Position numbers and translations under genes: made by a program. Below are positions 10,244-19,864 of a stretch of DNA of 64,000 nucleotides, one piece after another. The stretch is from Alteromonas naphthalenivorans. Its GTDB lineage: Bacteria; Pseudomonadota; Gammaproteobacteria; Enterobacterales; Alteromonadaceae. The stretch spans positions 3,286,001 to 3,350,000 of the forward strand of contig NC_015554.1 of NCBI RefSeq assembly GCF_000213655.1, in the 5' to 3' direction. Every line of letters starts with the position of its first letter. Positions within the stretch are counted from its first letter, which is position 1. The notes below the pieces were generated by a model. The model was not told the DNA's origin and searched no databases. It saw nothing but the letters and a program-made list of their open reading frames with translations.

Positions 10244-10969
10244 ATGGCAACGTTGAGCGCACAGAGCCTTGCAAAGGCTTATAAAGCACGTCAAGTGGTT
10301 CGCGATGTAAGCTTATCAGTATCGACGGGGCAAATCGTTGGACTACTCGGCCCTAATGGTGCCGGTAAAACGACTACCTTCTACATGATTGTTGGCTTAG
10401 TTCCCCTAGATAAGGGCAAAATCAGTATTGATGACAGCGAATTAACTCACGAGCCCATGCACGAACGTGCTCGCCGCGGTATTGGGTATTTGCCGCAAGA
10501 AGCCTCTATTTTTAGAAAATTGACGGTGTTTGAGAACATCATGGCTATCTTGCAAACCCGTAAAGGGTTAAGTTCATCAGAACAAGAACAAGAAGCCGAT
10601 GCGCTACTTGATGAATTTAATATCAACCATATACGTAATAGTACGGGTATGAGTTTATCCGGTGGTGAACGCCGCCGAGTAGAAATCGCACGAGCATTAG
10701 CAGCCGATCCGCAATTTATTTTGCTTGATGAGCCATTTGCTGGTGTTGATCCTATATCGGTTAATGATATAAAGAAGATCATTCAACATCTTCGTGACAG
10801 AGGAATTGGAATCCTCATCACCGATCACAACGTAAGAGAAACACTGGATGTGTGTGAGAAAGCGTATATTGTGAGCCAAGGCGAACTCATCGCGCAAGGG
10901 ACGGCAGAACAAGTTTTAAGTAATCAGAAAGTAAGGGATGTATACCTAGGAGAACAATTCAGGCTATAG
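10244..10969 (+). CDS. lptB: LPS export ABC transporter ATPase LptB
   Basis: A 241-residue ABC ATPase that powers LPS extraction with LptF and LptG (not in this window). Walker A is GPNGAGKTT (about 36-44), the signature is [16 protein letters not shown] and Walker B is [13 protein letters not shown]. It lies directly after lptA (2-bp gap) and before rpoN, the same order as in E. coli, so the family-level call can be narrowed to LptB. Confidence 0.97.
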   Translation: MATLSAQSLAKAYKARQVVRDVSLSVSTGQIVGLLGPNGAGKTTTFYMIVGLVPLDKGKISIDDSELTHEPMHERARRGIGYLPQEASIFRKLTVFENIMAILQTRKGLSSSEQEQEADALLDEFNINHIRNSTGMSLSGGERRRVEIARALAADPQFILLDEPFAGVDPISVNDIKKIIQHLRDRGIGILITDHNVRETLDVCEKAYIVSQGELIAQGTAEQVLSNQKVRDVYLGEQFRL

Positions 10970-11044
10970 TTACTGTAACCGAATTGTCATTTTCAGTTTT
11001 AAGCACGGGTATATTCACAACAAGAGTTTAAAAATAAGACGTAG

Positions 11045-12529
11045 ATGAAACCATCTTTACAGCTAAAGTTCAGTCAACAACTTACCATGACACCGCAGTT
11101 GCAGCAGGCAATCAAGCTGCTGCAGTTGTCTACGCTCGACCTGCAGCAAGAGATTCAGGAAGCACTTGACTCAAACCCTCTTTTAGAAGTTGAAGAAGGC
11201 GGTGATGACCACCCGGTTGAGAAAAACAACATGGATGGAGACGACCCTTCTGTGGAAGCGGCTCCCACTGCATCTAGCGATTCGTTGGAAGCTGGTGACG
11301 CGCTTGAAAAGAACGACCTTCCCGACGAGTTGCCAATCGACAGCACATGGGATGAGTATTACTCGGCCTCTTCTGCCCCCGCTCCTGGCCCATCTAATAA
11401 TGATGACGACCAACTGTTTCAGGGTGAAACCACCGACAATATTCAAGACCATTTGCTTTGGCAGATGCGTTTAACCCCGTTTTCAGATACAGACCGCGCC
11501 ATTGCTACCGCCATTATCGACTCCATCGATGAATCTGGTTACCTTAACGTACCCATTGAACAGATTTTAGAATCGGTAAACTCTGACGATGTTGAAGAGT
11601 TGGTAGAAATGGACGAAGTTGAATGTGTACTAAAACGTATTCAAATGTTCGACCCTATTGGTTCAGGTTCACGTACACCGCAAGAATGTTTGCTCGTGCA
11701 GCTTCGCCAGTTCTCGGACGATACGCCATGGCTGACCGAAGCCAGACAGCTTATTAATGAGTACTCAGACCTGCTGAGCAGCAAAGATTACCGTACGTTA
11801 ATGCGCAAGAGCCGTTTGAAAGAAGATCAACTTCGCGAAGCCATGCGCTTATTGCAAACGTTGAATCCTCGTCCTGGCAGTGCATTAATTACTAAAGAAC
11901 CCGAATACGTTATTCCTGATGTTTCGGTAAACAAAAAGAATGGCCGTTGGGTAGTAGAACTTAATCCCGACAGCTTGCCAAAATTAAGCGTAAATCAACA
12001 ATACGCTGCCATGAGCCGACGCTCTAAAAACAGCAGCGATTCGCAATTTATTCGCTCGCATATGCAAGAAGCCAAGTGGTTTATAAAAAGCCTTGAGTCA
12101 AGAAACGACACCTTGATGAAAGTAGCAAACTGTATTGTGCAGCAACAAATGGGCTTTTTCGAGCACGGCCCAGAAATGATGAAACCAATGGTGCTAAATG
12201 ATGTCGCAGAAATGGTAGATATGCATGAATCCACCATTTCACGAGTCACCACGCAAAAGTATATGCATACCCCTCGTGGCATTTTCGAGTTGAAATATTT
12301 CTTCTCTAGCCATGTAGCAACGGAATCTGGTGGTGAGTGTTCATCTACCGCTATTCGCGCACTAATTAAAAAGCTTGTGGCAGCGGAAACGCCCAGCAAG
12401 CCATTAAGCGATAGCAAGATTGCTCAATTGTTGGCCGAACAAGGCATTAAAGTAGCCCGGCGAACAATAGCAAAATACCGGGAATCGTTATCGATTCCGC
12501 CGTCAAACCAACGCAAAAGCCTTATTTAA
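11045..12529 (+). CDS. rpoN: RNA polymerase sigma-54 factor RpoN
   Basis: A 494-residue sigma-54. Region I is Gln/Leu-rich ([19 protein letters not shown]), followed by a very acidic region II (about 50-130), the core-binding domain, and a C-terminal DNA-binding part that ends with the RpoN box [10 protein letters not shown] (471-480). The gap from lptB is 75 bp. The downstream order hpf-ptsN-rapZ-npr is the classical rpoN operon linking sigma-54 to the nitrogen PTS. Confidence 0.98.
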   Translation: MKPSLQLKFSQQLTMTPQLQQAIKLLQLSTLDLQQEIQEALDSNPLLEVEEGGDDHPVEKNNMDGDDPSVEAAPTASSDSLEAGDALEKNDLPDELPIDSTWDEYYSASSAPAPGPSNNDDDQLFQGETTDNIQDHLLWQMRLTPFSDTDRAIATAIIDSIDESGYLNVPIEQILESVNSDDVEELVEMDEVECVLKRIQMFDPIGSGSRTPQECLLVQLRQFSDDTPWLTEARQLINEYSDLLSSKDYRTLMRKSRLKEDQLREAMRLLQTLNPRPGSALITKEPEYVIPDVSVNKKNGRWVVELNPDSLPKLSVNQQYAAMSRRSKNSSDSQFIRSHMQEAKWFIKSLESRNDTLMKVANCIVQQQMGFFEHGPEMMKPMVLNDVAEMVDMHESTISRVTTQKYMHTPRGIFELKYFFSSHVATESGGECSSTAIRALIKKLVAAETPSKPLSDSKIAQLLAEQGIKVARRTIAKYRESLSIPPSNQRKSLI

Positions 12530-12558
12530 AGGCCTTGATAATTTAAGGAAGACGAAAT

Positions 12559-12846
12559 ATGCAAATCAACCTTACCGGTCATCATGTCGAAATTACTGAT
12601 TCTTTGCGTAGCTATGTCGATACTAAGTTCAGCAAACTAGAGCGTCACTTTGATCACATATCTAATGTGCATGTCATCCTGAACGTCGAAAAACTCAATC
12701 AAAAAGCCGAAGCCACCATGCACCTTAGCGGCGCAGAAGTGTTTGCTTCATCTCATAATACAGACATGTATGCGGCGATAGACAGCATGATCGACAAACT
12801 CGACAGGCAAGTTATCAAGCATAAGGAAAAGCTGAAAAAGCACTAA
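12559..12846 (+). CDS. hpf: Ribosome hibernation promoting factor HPF
   Basis: A 95-residue short-form HPF (YhbH), starting MQINLTGHHVEITDSLRSYV. It has the S30AE/HPF alpha-beta fold and lacks the C-terminal extension of long HPF. Short HPF works with RMF to form inactive 100S ribosomes in stationary phase. An AAGGAAG ribosome-binding site lies upstream. It sits between rpoN and ptsN as usual. Confidence 0.96.
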   Translation: MQINLTGHHVEITDSLRSYVDTKFSKLERHFDHISNVHVILNVEKLNQKAEATMHLSGAEVFASSHNTDMYAAIDSMIDKLDRQVIKHKEKLKKH

Positions 12847-12854
12847 ATATTAGT

Positions 12855-13298
12855 ATGGAAATTCAAGCCATAGTAAGTTTGGACCGCACCGAGTGTGCGG
12901 TTCAATGTAACAGTAAAAAACGTATTCTAGAGATTATTAGCGACATTGCTGCTAAAAATAATCCCGACATCGATCAGGCTAGTGTATTAAATAGTCTACT
13001 AACCCGTGAACGAATGGGGAGTACGGGTATTGGCAATGGTATTGCTCTGCCCCACGGTCGATTACCGGGCTTAGAACACGTTATCGCCATTATTGTAACC
13101 AGCAACCCTGCCATCGATTTTGATGCGCTTGACGATCAGCCCGTAGATATATTCTTTGCCCTATTAGTGCCAGAAGAGAAAACAGAAGGTCACTTACAAA
13201 CACTCGCTACCGTGGCGGGTAAGCTAAGTGATAAAGAAACGGTGAAAGCCATTAGGCGGGCCTCCACCAGTGATGACATCATTACGGCTTTAAGCTAA
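12855..13298 (+). CDS. ptsN: PTS IIA-like nitrogen regulatory protein PtsN
   Basis: A 147-residue EIIA-Ntr of the fructose/mannitol IIA fold. The phosphorylated histidine is His67 in GIALPHGRL. It accepts phosphate from NPr and, in the unphosphorylated form, regulates potassium transport and sigma-dependent processes in studied species. It follows hpf by 8 bp and precedes rapZ. The length and active-site surroundings are normal. Confidence 0.96.
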   Translation: MEIQAIVSLDRTECAVQCNSKKRILEIISDIAAKNNPDIDQASVLNSLLTRERMGSTGIGNGIALPHGRLPGLEHVIAIIVTSNPAIDFDALDDQPVDIFFALLVPEEKTEGHLQTLATVAGKLSDKETVKAIRRASTSDDIITALS

Positions 13299-13330
13299 AA
13301 AAGCACTGCACCATATTTTAAAAGGGAGAA

Positions 13331-14182
13331 ATGCAGGTGAAACTGATTATTATCAGTGGTCGATCCGGTTCAGGAAAATCAGTTGCGCTACGTGCCCTTG
13401 AAGATTTAGGTTACTATTGCGTAGATAATATTCCGGTTAACCTTCTCCCTACTCTGACCCATACCGTGGTTGATGAATATGACCAAGTTGCGGTAAGTAT
13501 CGATGTAAGAAACCTACCCAAAAATCCAGCGGACTTGGTAGAGATCTTAGATTACCTACCCTCATCGTGGTCTATGACCATTGTGTACATCGACGCGAGT
13601 GACGATGTACTGGTGAAGCGTTTCAGCGAAACCCGCCGATTACATCCGCTAGCTAAGCTCAACAAATCTTTATCTGAATCGATAAAAGCCGAATCAGACT
13701 TGCTTGCGCCTATTGTTGAGCGCGCCGATTTGTACATTGATACGGATAAACTCACTATTCATCAACTCGCAGAGCTTATCCGCGAACGAATTCTAGGCAA
13801 GAAAAGCTCTCGCCTAGTATTGGTGTTTGAATCGTTTGGCTTTAAGCACGGTATCCCCAAAGACGCCGACTATGTATTTGACGCCCGCTTTCTCCCCAAC
13901 CCGCATTGGGAACCCGATTTAAAACACTTAACTGGTTTAGATGCCCCCGTAGAAGTATTTTTAGGTTCCCAGCCTGTTGTAACCAAATTTATTTGGCAAA
14001 TTCAGAACCTAATCACTACATGGCTGCCACACTTAGAACGCAATAACCGTAGTTATGTCACCATTGCGATTGGTTGTACCGGCGGTCAGCACCGCTCAGT
14101 ATTTATTGCTCAATCGTTAGCGAAAACCTTTGGCGAAATGCATCCCGATGTACAAATTCGCCACCGCGAGTTAAATCAGTAA
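13331..14182 (+). CDS. rapZ: RNase adapter protein RapZ
   Basis: A 283-residue P-loop protein. Walker A is SGRSGSGKS at the N terminus, and the C-terminal half carries the conserved IAIGCTGGQHRSVFIA segment. In E. coli RapZ brings the sRNA GlmZ to RNase E and so controls glucosamine-6-phosphate synthase; it also binds GlcN6P. The ATG at 13331 has an AGGGAGA ribosome-binding site. The stop overlaps the npr start as TAATG. Confidence 0.96.
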   Translation: MQVKLIIISGRSGSGKSVALRALEDLGYYCVDNIPVNLLPTLTHTVVDEYDQVAVSIDVRNLPKNPADLVEILDYLPSSWSMTIVYIDASDDVLVKRFSETRRLHPLAKLNKSLSESIKAESDLLAPIVERADLYIDTDKLTIHQLAELIRERILGKKSSRLVLVFESFGFKHGIPKDADYVFDARFLPNPHWEPDLKHLTGLDAPVEVFLGSQPVVTKFIWQIQNLITTWLPHLERNNRSYVTIAIGCTGGQHRSVFIAQSLAKTFGEMHPDVQIRHRELNQ

Positions 14183-14454
14183 TGACAATCGAAAAAACAC
14201 TTACCATAGTCAATAAATTGGGCTTACACGCCCGCGCTGCCACACAGTTGGTTCAATTAGCCAATCAATTTGACGCAAAAATCGTGTTGGTGAAAGGCGA
14301 TAAGAAAGCCGATGCTAACAGTGTGCTGGGCTTAATGATGCTGGAAAGCCACCAAGGTGAACAGGTAAACGTTGTGGTTGAAGGTAATGATGCCGAAGCG
14401 GCATTAAACGCCATTGAAACGTTAATTGAAGGCCGTTTCAACGAAGACGAATAA
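14182..14454 (+). CDS. npr: Phosphocarrier protein NPr of the nitrogen PTS
   Basis: A 90-residue HPr-fold protein, starting MTIEKTLTIVNKLG. The phosphorylation site is His16 in GLHARAATQL, and the second conserved patch is KADANSVLGLMML. It passes phosphate from EI-Ntr to PtsN. The start at 14182 overlaps the rapZ stop; a longer frame from 14074 only extends back into rapZ and is rejected. Last gene of the rpoN cluster. Confidence 0.95.
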   Translation: MTIEKTLTIVNKLGLHARAATQLVQLANQFDAKIVLVKGDKKADANSVLGLMMLESHQGEQVNVVVEGNDAEAALNAIETLIEGRFNEDE

Positions 14455-14489
14455 TGCAGCTTCCAATACGACTGAGAAATTCTGCTAAA

Positions 14490-14612
14490 AGCCGTCTATA
14501 ATTTCACCATACGGCTCGTAATTGTCTGTACCTACTGCGCTTTTGTCATGACAGCGTCATGGCAAGTGCGATATCCTACCATTATTGAAATTCCATTTTT
14601 TAGGCGAAAGCA
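14490..14612 (+). promoter_or_regulatory. Region before mgtE with a candidate promoter
   Basis: A perfect TATAAT (14497-14502) could be the -10 element of an mgtE promoter, but no good -35 lies 16-18 bp upstream. The same stretch forms an AGCCGT/ACGGCT stem (14490-14495 and 14511-14516), and a small inverted repeat, CATGAC/GTCATG, follows at 14547-14561. No Mg2+-riboswitch architecture was recognised in the 158-bp gap. Confidence 0.35.
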
Positions 14613-15971
14613 GTGGCAGAAGCGCTGGTCTCAAAATACGTACAAAGCCAACTAAGGGCACTAAATGGCGCGTTGAATAATGGCCAATTTGTTTCTGTAC
14701 GTAAGCTTCTGCTTGAATTACCCCCATCTGATGTTGCACACATTCTAGAATCTAGCCCCAGTCGTACTCGTGACGAGTTGTGGGAGCTTATCGATGGTGA
14801 TTTCCATGGTGATATTTTAGAAGAACTCTCTGACGACGTACGTAACGGTATCATCACCAAAATGCTGCCTGCTAACGTGGTAGACGCGTTAGAAGAGATG
14901 GATACCGATGACTTAGCGGTTACCCTTAGTAGTCTGCCTGAGCCTGTATTACAGGACATTCTAGACTCTATGGATGCACAAGACAGGGTACGTGCTGAAC
15001 AGGCATTGTCTTACGGCGAAGAAACTGCCGGTTTCATTATGAATACCGACACCATTACACTTCGCCCTGATGTCACCATTGATGTGGTCCTTCGTTATAT
15101 TCGCCTCAAAGGTGAATTACCTGAAAATACCGATACCTTTTATGTGGTTAACCGCACCGATAATTTGGTGGGTATTGTACCGGTAACGCGATTACTCACC
15201 GCTGAGACTGAAGCCAAAGTGTCTGATGTGATGGATGAAGAGTCTGAAGCGATTCCTGTGCATATGCCAGATGATGAAGTGGCGAGCTTATTCGAGCGCT
15301 ATAACTGGCTATCGGCCCCCGTGGTTGATGAGAAACACCGCTTAGTCGGCCGAATTACCATTGATGACGTGGTAGATATTATTCGTGAGGACGCTGAGCA
15401 CTCCATGATGAGTATGGCGGGTTTAGATGATGACGAAGATACTTTCGCCCCTGTGCTTCAAAGTACCAAACGACGCTCCGTTTGGTTGGCTGTAAACCTG
15501 GTTACCGCGCTAATGGCAGCCATGGTAAGCGACTTGTTTGAAGCAACGCTAAGCCAATTGGCCGTACTTGCCATATTGAACACCATAGTACCAAGCATGG
15601 GCGGTGTTGCCGGAAACCAAACCCTTACCCTTGTTATTCGCGGTATGGCGCTTGGGCACGTTAATGCCAACAACTCCCGCTGGTTAATAAGCAAAGAGAT
15701 ATCTATTGGCTTCTTAAACGGTGCTATTTGGGCAATCTTAATTGCTTCGGTAATAGCGCTTTGGAAACAAGACTACATGTTAGGGATTATTATTGCCTTT
15801 GCCATGCTGGTTAACATGATAGCCGCAGCAATGGCAGGCGCTACTTTGCCGCTCATCATGAAGCGTTTGAAAATAGACCCTGCACTAGCAGGAAGCGTAA
15901 TTCTGACCACCATCACTGATGTGGTGGGTATATTTGCGTTCTTAGGCACTGCGACCCTGTTTTTAATGTAA
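14613..15971 (+). CDS. mgtE: Magnesium transporter MgtE
   Basis: A 452-residue Mg2+ channel. The N-terminal helical domain is rich in acidic residues (LEEMDTDDLAVTLSSLPEP), followed by two CBS domains (about 140-265) and a membrane domain with about five helices (about 290-452). In known MgtE the cytosolic domains sense Mg2+ and gate the pore. The pore region includes NTIVPSMGGVAGNQTLTLVIRG. The GTG start at 14613 follows an AGGCGA-type site. It is convergent with the disrupted Cache gene. Confidence 0.95.
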   Translation: MAEALVSKYVQSQLRALNGALNNGQFVSVRKLLLELPPSDVAHILESSPSRTRDELWELIDGDFHGDILEELSDDVRNGIITKMLPANVVDALEEMDTDDLAVTLSSLPEPVLQDILDSMDAQDRVRAEQALSYGEETAGFIMNTDTITLRPDVTIDVVLRYIRLKGELPENTDTFYVVNRTDNLVGIVPVTRLLTAETEAKVSDVMDEESEAIPVHMPDDEVASLFERYNWLSAPVVDEKHRLVGRITIDDVVDIIREDAEHSMMSMAGLDDDEDTFAPVLQSTKRRSVWLAVNLVTALMAAMVSDLFEATLSQLAVLAILNTIVPSMGGVAGNQTLTLVIRGMALGHVNANNSRWLISKEISIGFLNGAIWAILIASVIALWKQDYMLGIIIAFAMLVNMIAAAMAGATLPLIMKRLKIDPALAGSVILTTITDVVGIFAFLGTATLFLM

Positions 15972-16008
15972 TGCCGCGACAATCGTGTAGGCGTTGTTCT
16001 AATGCTAT

Positions 16009-18026
16009 TTAGCTTGGCATCATGATGAACGCCACCACATCGTTTTGATAATCACCGGTTGTTTTGTACTCTCTATACCCTTTAGACGCGGCAATACCAA
16101 TTGCGTATTTCTTACCTTGGTAATTTGTAATTCGAGAGTCTTTCTCGCCGTTTTTTAAACCTAAAAGTGTGTCGTCTATCTCGATAACGTCCCCCACCTG
16201 CTGAGGGCTACCTTCGGTAGCAGAAATAATCATCCCATCACGCTGGCAAAACATGCCAAAACACCCGGTTACAGTATGCCCACTTTCATCTTTAGGTAGC
16301 GAGTCGTTTAACATTTCAGTGAATTGTGGCCCACTGTCAAACACAATTCCTATACCGCCAAATACGTTGTTTTGTTCTAAACTGGTGATTGATGCGTTGT
16401 AGATGTAGGTGTGCTTATTATCGTACTGCGCGCTAGGAACAAATTTCGACACGGAATATTTTTGTGAATCTGTACAACTCAACGCATCTATAGCGCCGCT
16501 CTGTGTATCGACTTTGTCTCCAATGACTGACGCATGGTCTTTGTTAGATACCGCGACAATAATGCCATTTTTGTCATAAACGTATAAATTGGTGTAAACC
16601 GTGTATAGGTCATTAATGTAACCAAGAATATTTGAAATTTCTTGCTGAGCATCAGGCCCTACGGTGGGAAGTTGCAAGTACTGTCGAAACACAGTGGTAA
16701 GCGCCCACCAGCGACAATCGTTCGCTCTCTCGTACAGATTTCTGTCCATAATATCTACTGCTAAGCTTGCGCAAAACCTTACGTCACCAAGCCGTGCGCT
16801 TATCACTGTAGATTGTAGGTTATCGATAGAGTCAGAAAAGATTAACGCGATACTCTCACCGGTCGATTTGATCTCAGAAAGTACAGGCATGAATTCAACA
16901 GCATTATTACGCGCTGCTGCAATAATGCCATTCAATACCACTAAACTCAGATCGTCATTGATTAACATCGACGTTTTGAATATTTGCTTTAAATCATCAG
17001 AAAAGAGTTGAGAATTGAGTAACTGACAAGAGTCTGTTTGAGGTTTTCCAGTTTCTTTTGAATGCTTAAAAGCATCGTTGAGTGGCGTCATAGCTACACC
17101 CTGCCAAGATAAACCTTTAAAACCTTGGTATCCCTTAGTTTCCGACGTTGTAGATATATAGCTTTTATTTTTTATGGTGATTAAATCAGGAGACCCACTG
17201 TTAGGTATTTTTTCACCCACTTTAAACTTTTGTGAATGGCTAGTTGCCATGACTTCTCTGCTTTCAGACAAAATCATAATACTACTGGCGGCACGTTCAG
17301 ATTGTAAGTTGCTAAAAATTGACTGCATTTCATCGTCAAATTTGAAGCATAGACAAAGAACACCTAGTGCTTTGGCATCTTTTTCGTTACTTTCCTTAAT
17401 GACACACGAATAAATTAATGAATTGCGCTTGTGAGGCTGAAGATCTGAATAACGAAAAGTTTCTGTATAGTCATCTGTAGACGCCAAGGTTTTTGAAATT
17501 AGCGGATCTTCGCTAAATTCAATTGAGCTATCAATATCCAAATTAGCCTTAACCCGCCCCTGGGTATCGAGAAGAACAATCTCATCATATACGCTATATT
17601 TTTTACGTATTCCGCTAAACGGTGGCGAATATTTTCAATGTCTTCGACTTGCCTATCGGTGTGAAGCAAGAAAGCTCGGATATCATCATCAGTAGCCAAA
17701 AAGCCTACATCGGCAGTACGCTCAAACAAATTTCTAATCAGAATATCGATAGCGACTTGAGATTTATTATGATCGTCAGCCAAACGCGTCAATAAATGCT
17801 CTTTCATCAGGTTTTGAATGAGCCGACCTTGTAACTCAGAAAATTTCTCTTTGGTGCTAAGCATTTCTTCCAAAATGCTATCAGATACATTATGGCTGTT
17901 GATTTTACCTATCAGCGATATTTTCCCCCACCAATGGTTCAAATCATCAAACCTATCGTTGTAATTATTGATAAGTGGAATTGCCGCTTGTAATTTTTGT
18001 CGGTTATTTGAAAGTAACTGTTCCAA
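16009..18026 (-). pseudogene. Tandem Cache-domain sensor protein, disrupted by a frameshift
   Basis: Two frames, 17499-18026 and 16009-17541, together encode one protein of about 670 residues. The break maps to an A6 run on the coding strand (17599-17604). Adding one A restores EYVKKYSVYDEIVLLDTQGR, a typical Cache beta-strand segment, and joins both frames without a gap. The product would have two similar modules, each a helical part (NLFERTADV; NLYERANDC) followed by a Cache/PAS-like fold. No signal peptide or membrane segment is seen, so it would be cytosolic. The central NGIIAAARNN stretch weakly recalls a chemoreceptor tip. The start is a TTG. A true mutation, a sequencing error or -1 frameshifting (A AAA AAT) are all possible. 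Confidence 0.7.
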
Positions 18027-18213
18027 TACTGCACTGCCTATTATTTTTATTTTATGACAAATAGTTTTTGTGCTTGAAGAACGAATTTTCTCTTACAAGG
18101 TTGTGGTTAGTCGTATATTTTGCGTTTGACTTTACAAGGTGTAATGCACTTTTTTACCTTCCCAGTATATTTGCGACAATGCAATACAATCGGCTTACAC
18201 CTTTAGTTTAATA
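18027..18213. promoter_or_regulatory. Gap between two broken genes with an inverted repeat
   Basis: A/T-rich and non-coding. A 9-bp inverted repeat, AAGGTGTAA (18136-18144) and TTACACCTT (18195-18203), is present, with a partial direct copy TTACAAGG at 18093-18100. Such spaced half-sites could be operators, possibly for the neighbouring AraC-type regulator, but this is inference. Confidence 0.3.
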
Positions 18214-19107
18214 TTACAGCAATCCTGCAGGTACCTGCCTATCGTGGCTCCATTGCTTAGGTGACTGTCCATACAACCGTTTAAACTCGCGGCTAAATTG
18301 CGATGTACTTACATATCCTACATCCATTGCAGCTTCATTTACGGTCATCCCACCTACAATTTTCATTGCAGCCGTGTTCAGGCGCATAGACTTTACGAAC
18401 TGAATGGGCGACAAACTTGTGGCTTGCTTGAACTTTCGATGGAATACCGCACGGCTCATGTTCACATGAGACGCCACTTCATCTATTGTGATTGGCTTGT
18501 CTAAACGGCTTGATAAATAGTGAATGGCGCGGGCAATCTCATTATCTACACCAAACGCTCTACTTGCCGACGCTCCAGCATTGCCCTTTAAAATAGCGTA
18601 GTACACTTCCCGTAAACGACTTTCACCTAGGATCGCGGTATCCGCAGCACTCTGGGTTAACTGTAATATTCTATATAGCGCCTCGGAAAAACACTCATCC
18701 CACGAAGAAAGTACGATACTTGGAGGAAGGGCACTACTGCGAGGCTAACGTGTTACCCCCGTCGCGCGCTCATATTCCATTGTAACCTCCGTCATCATCG
18801 GGGCTCTAGCGCAATAGACACCCCTAGCAAAGGGGTTCTCTTTAGATGCATTAGGGGTTCCTGCTTCTACAGGCATAGACATACAACAGCACATATACTG
18901 TTCGGCGACATAAACATAAGACTTTCCATCAACAATGGCTTCTTTTGTGCCACTGACTATAGCAATAACAGCAGGCTCATAGATGGCTGGGGAACACCTT
19001 ACCCCTTCTGTAACTCGAAACAGTTGTCCCCCTTTAACGCCGGTCTCAAACAGGCCATCTTCCGTAAGCTTACTTTCAATTAGTTGCTTTAATTTTTGCT
19101 TAAACAT
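18214..19107 (-). pseudogene. AraC-family transcriptional regulator, interrupted by one in-frame stop
   Basis: One continuous frame encodes an AraC regulator except for a TAG at 18745-18747. The N-terminal part (from the ATG at 19107) matches the AraC-type ligand-binding domain (PNASKENPF, RAPMMTEVTMEYERATG). After the stop the same frame continues with SALPPSIVLSSWDECFSEAL and then a complete double helix-turn-helix domain (ARAIHYLSSRLDKPITIDEVA; DVGYVSTSQFSREFKRLYG). The full product would be about 297 residues, normal for this family. A CAG to TAG change would explain the stop. Without readthrough only a 120-residue fragment without DNA-binding helices would be made from the first ATG. A C-terminal fragment of 130 residues could start at 18606. 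Confidence 0.85.
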
Positions 19108-19186
19108 AGTACCGCCCAAGCTACTTCACCGATATTAGGGGGCGAAAAAACGCCTATTATCTCGCCCTATATATCAAAATACCCGT

Positions 19187-19723
19187 TTAATTATTGTGAC
19201 TTGGTTGTTCCAAAACAGAGTGATATTTAGTCAAGAGTTTTTCGAAAGAGTCACTCCTAATTTTCCAAGTACCCTCTTCCTTCTTAAAACTCCATTTATT
19301 GTAATCCGTTCCTGGATCTACCGTTTCACCTGACTCATTGACAGTAAGATTAAGTGCTATTCTTATTGAAGCAGCGTCGTCATTGTGCATTCTCAGCGTT
19401 CTTATCGTTTTAATAGTAACACTAAGCTTTTTACAGAACCTCTCTAGCGCACCTAGCCGCATTTCGAAAAGCCGCGTTACATCGGCATCAAAAGATAATT
19501 GCTCTTGACTAATGTACGTTGACGCTTCGTCGATATCACATCGATTATATGCACCAATATAATTTTCGATTATTGGCCTAAACTCGCGATTAAGTATTTT
19601 GTTTTCCAGCGCTAATTCGGCCTGGCGCTCTTTTTCGGCGATGCTAGATTGATACCACGCGAAAGCCGTTGCACATAGGATGAAGACAATAATTAAACCC
19701 AATAGAACCTTTAAAATTTTCAT
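19187..19723 (-). CDS. Membrane-anchored protein of unknown function
   Basis: A 178-residue protein not recognised as a named family. The N terminus has one hydrophobic segment (about residues 4-23), either an uncleaved anchor or a signal peptide. A charged helical stretch follows (about 28-50, rich in Glu and Lys). The remainder alternates charged and hydrophobic strands, with NKWSFKKEEGTWKI near the end. That ending and the early YIGAYNRCDIDEASTY resemble NTF2/SnoaL-like or DUF4440-type folds, but this is only an impression. It lies between the broken AraC gene and sspB, facing the same way. Confidence 0.6.
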   Translation of the reverse strand: MKILKVLLGLIIVFILCATAFAWYQSSIAEKERQAELALENKILNREFRPIIENYIGAYNRCDIDEASTYISQEQLSFDADVTRLFEMRLGALERFCKKLSVTIKTIRTLRMHNDDAASIRIALNLTVNESGETVDPGTDYNKWSFKKEEGTWKIRSDSFEKLLTKYHSVLEQPSHNN

Positions 19724-19811
19724 AGTAGTTATTATTCTTTTATTAGTTTATTAAACAATATCTATTAGAACGCAAAGCTAAAGGGAAGTACAAGGGAAAC
19801 ACTAGAACAAC

Positions 19812-19859
19812 GGGGGGGGGGAAATAAACTGACTTCCTGCTAAGGTAGCAGGAAGTCAG
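19812..19859 (-). terminator. Terminator after sspAB, next to a G10 tract
   Basis: A perfect 13-bp stem, CTGACTTCCTGCT (19829-19841) and its complement (19847-19859), has a 5-nt loop and lies 6 bp after the sspB stop. Read on the minus strand it is followed by TTTATTTC. Just beyond is a run of ten G on the plus strand (19812-19821), which is unusual in this sequence. Confidence 0.88.
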
Positions 19860-19864
19860 AATGC

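Noticed and set aside
14074..14181. N-terminal extension of npr by 36 codons
   Set aside because: It reads through the end of rapZ out of frame. The standard HPr start at 14182 overlaps the rapZ stop and fits family length.
14455..14612. Possible Mg2+ riboswitch before mgtE
   Set aside because: The 158-bp gap shows only two small inverted repeats and no M-box-like arrangement.
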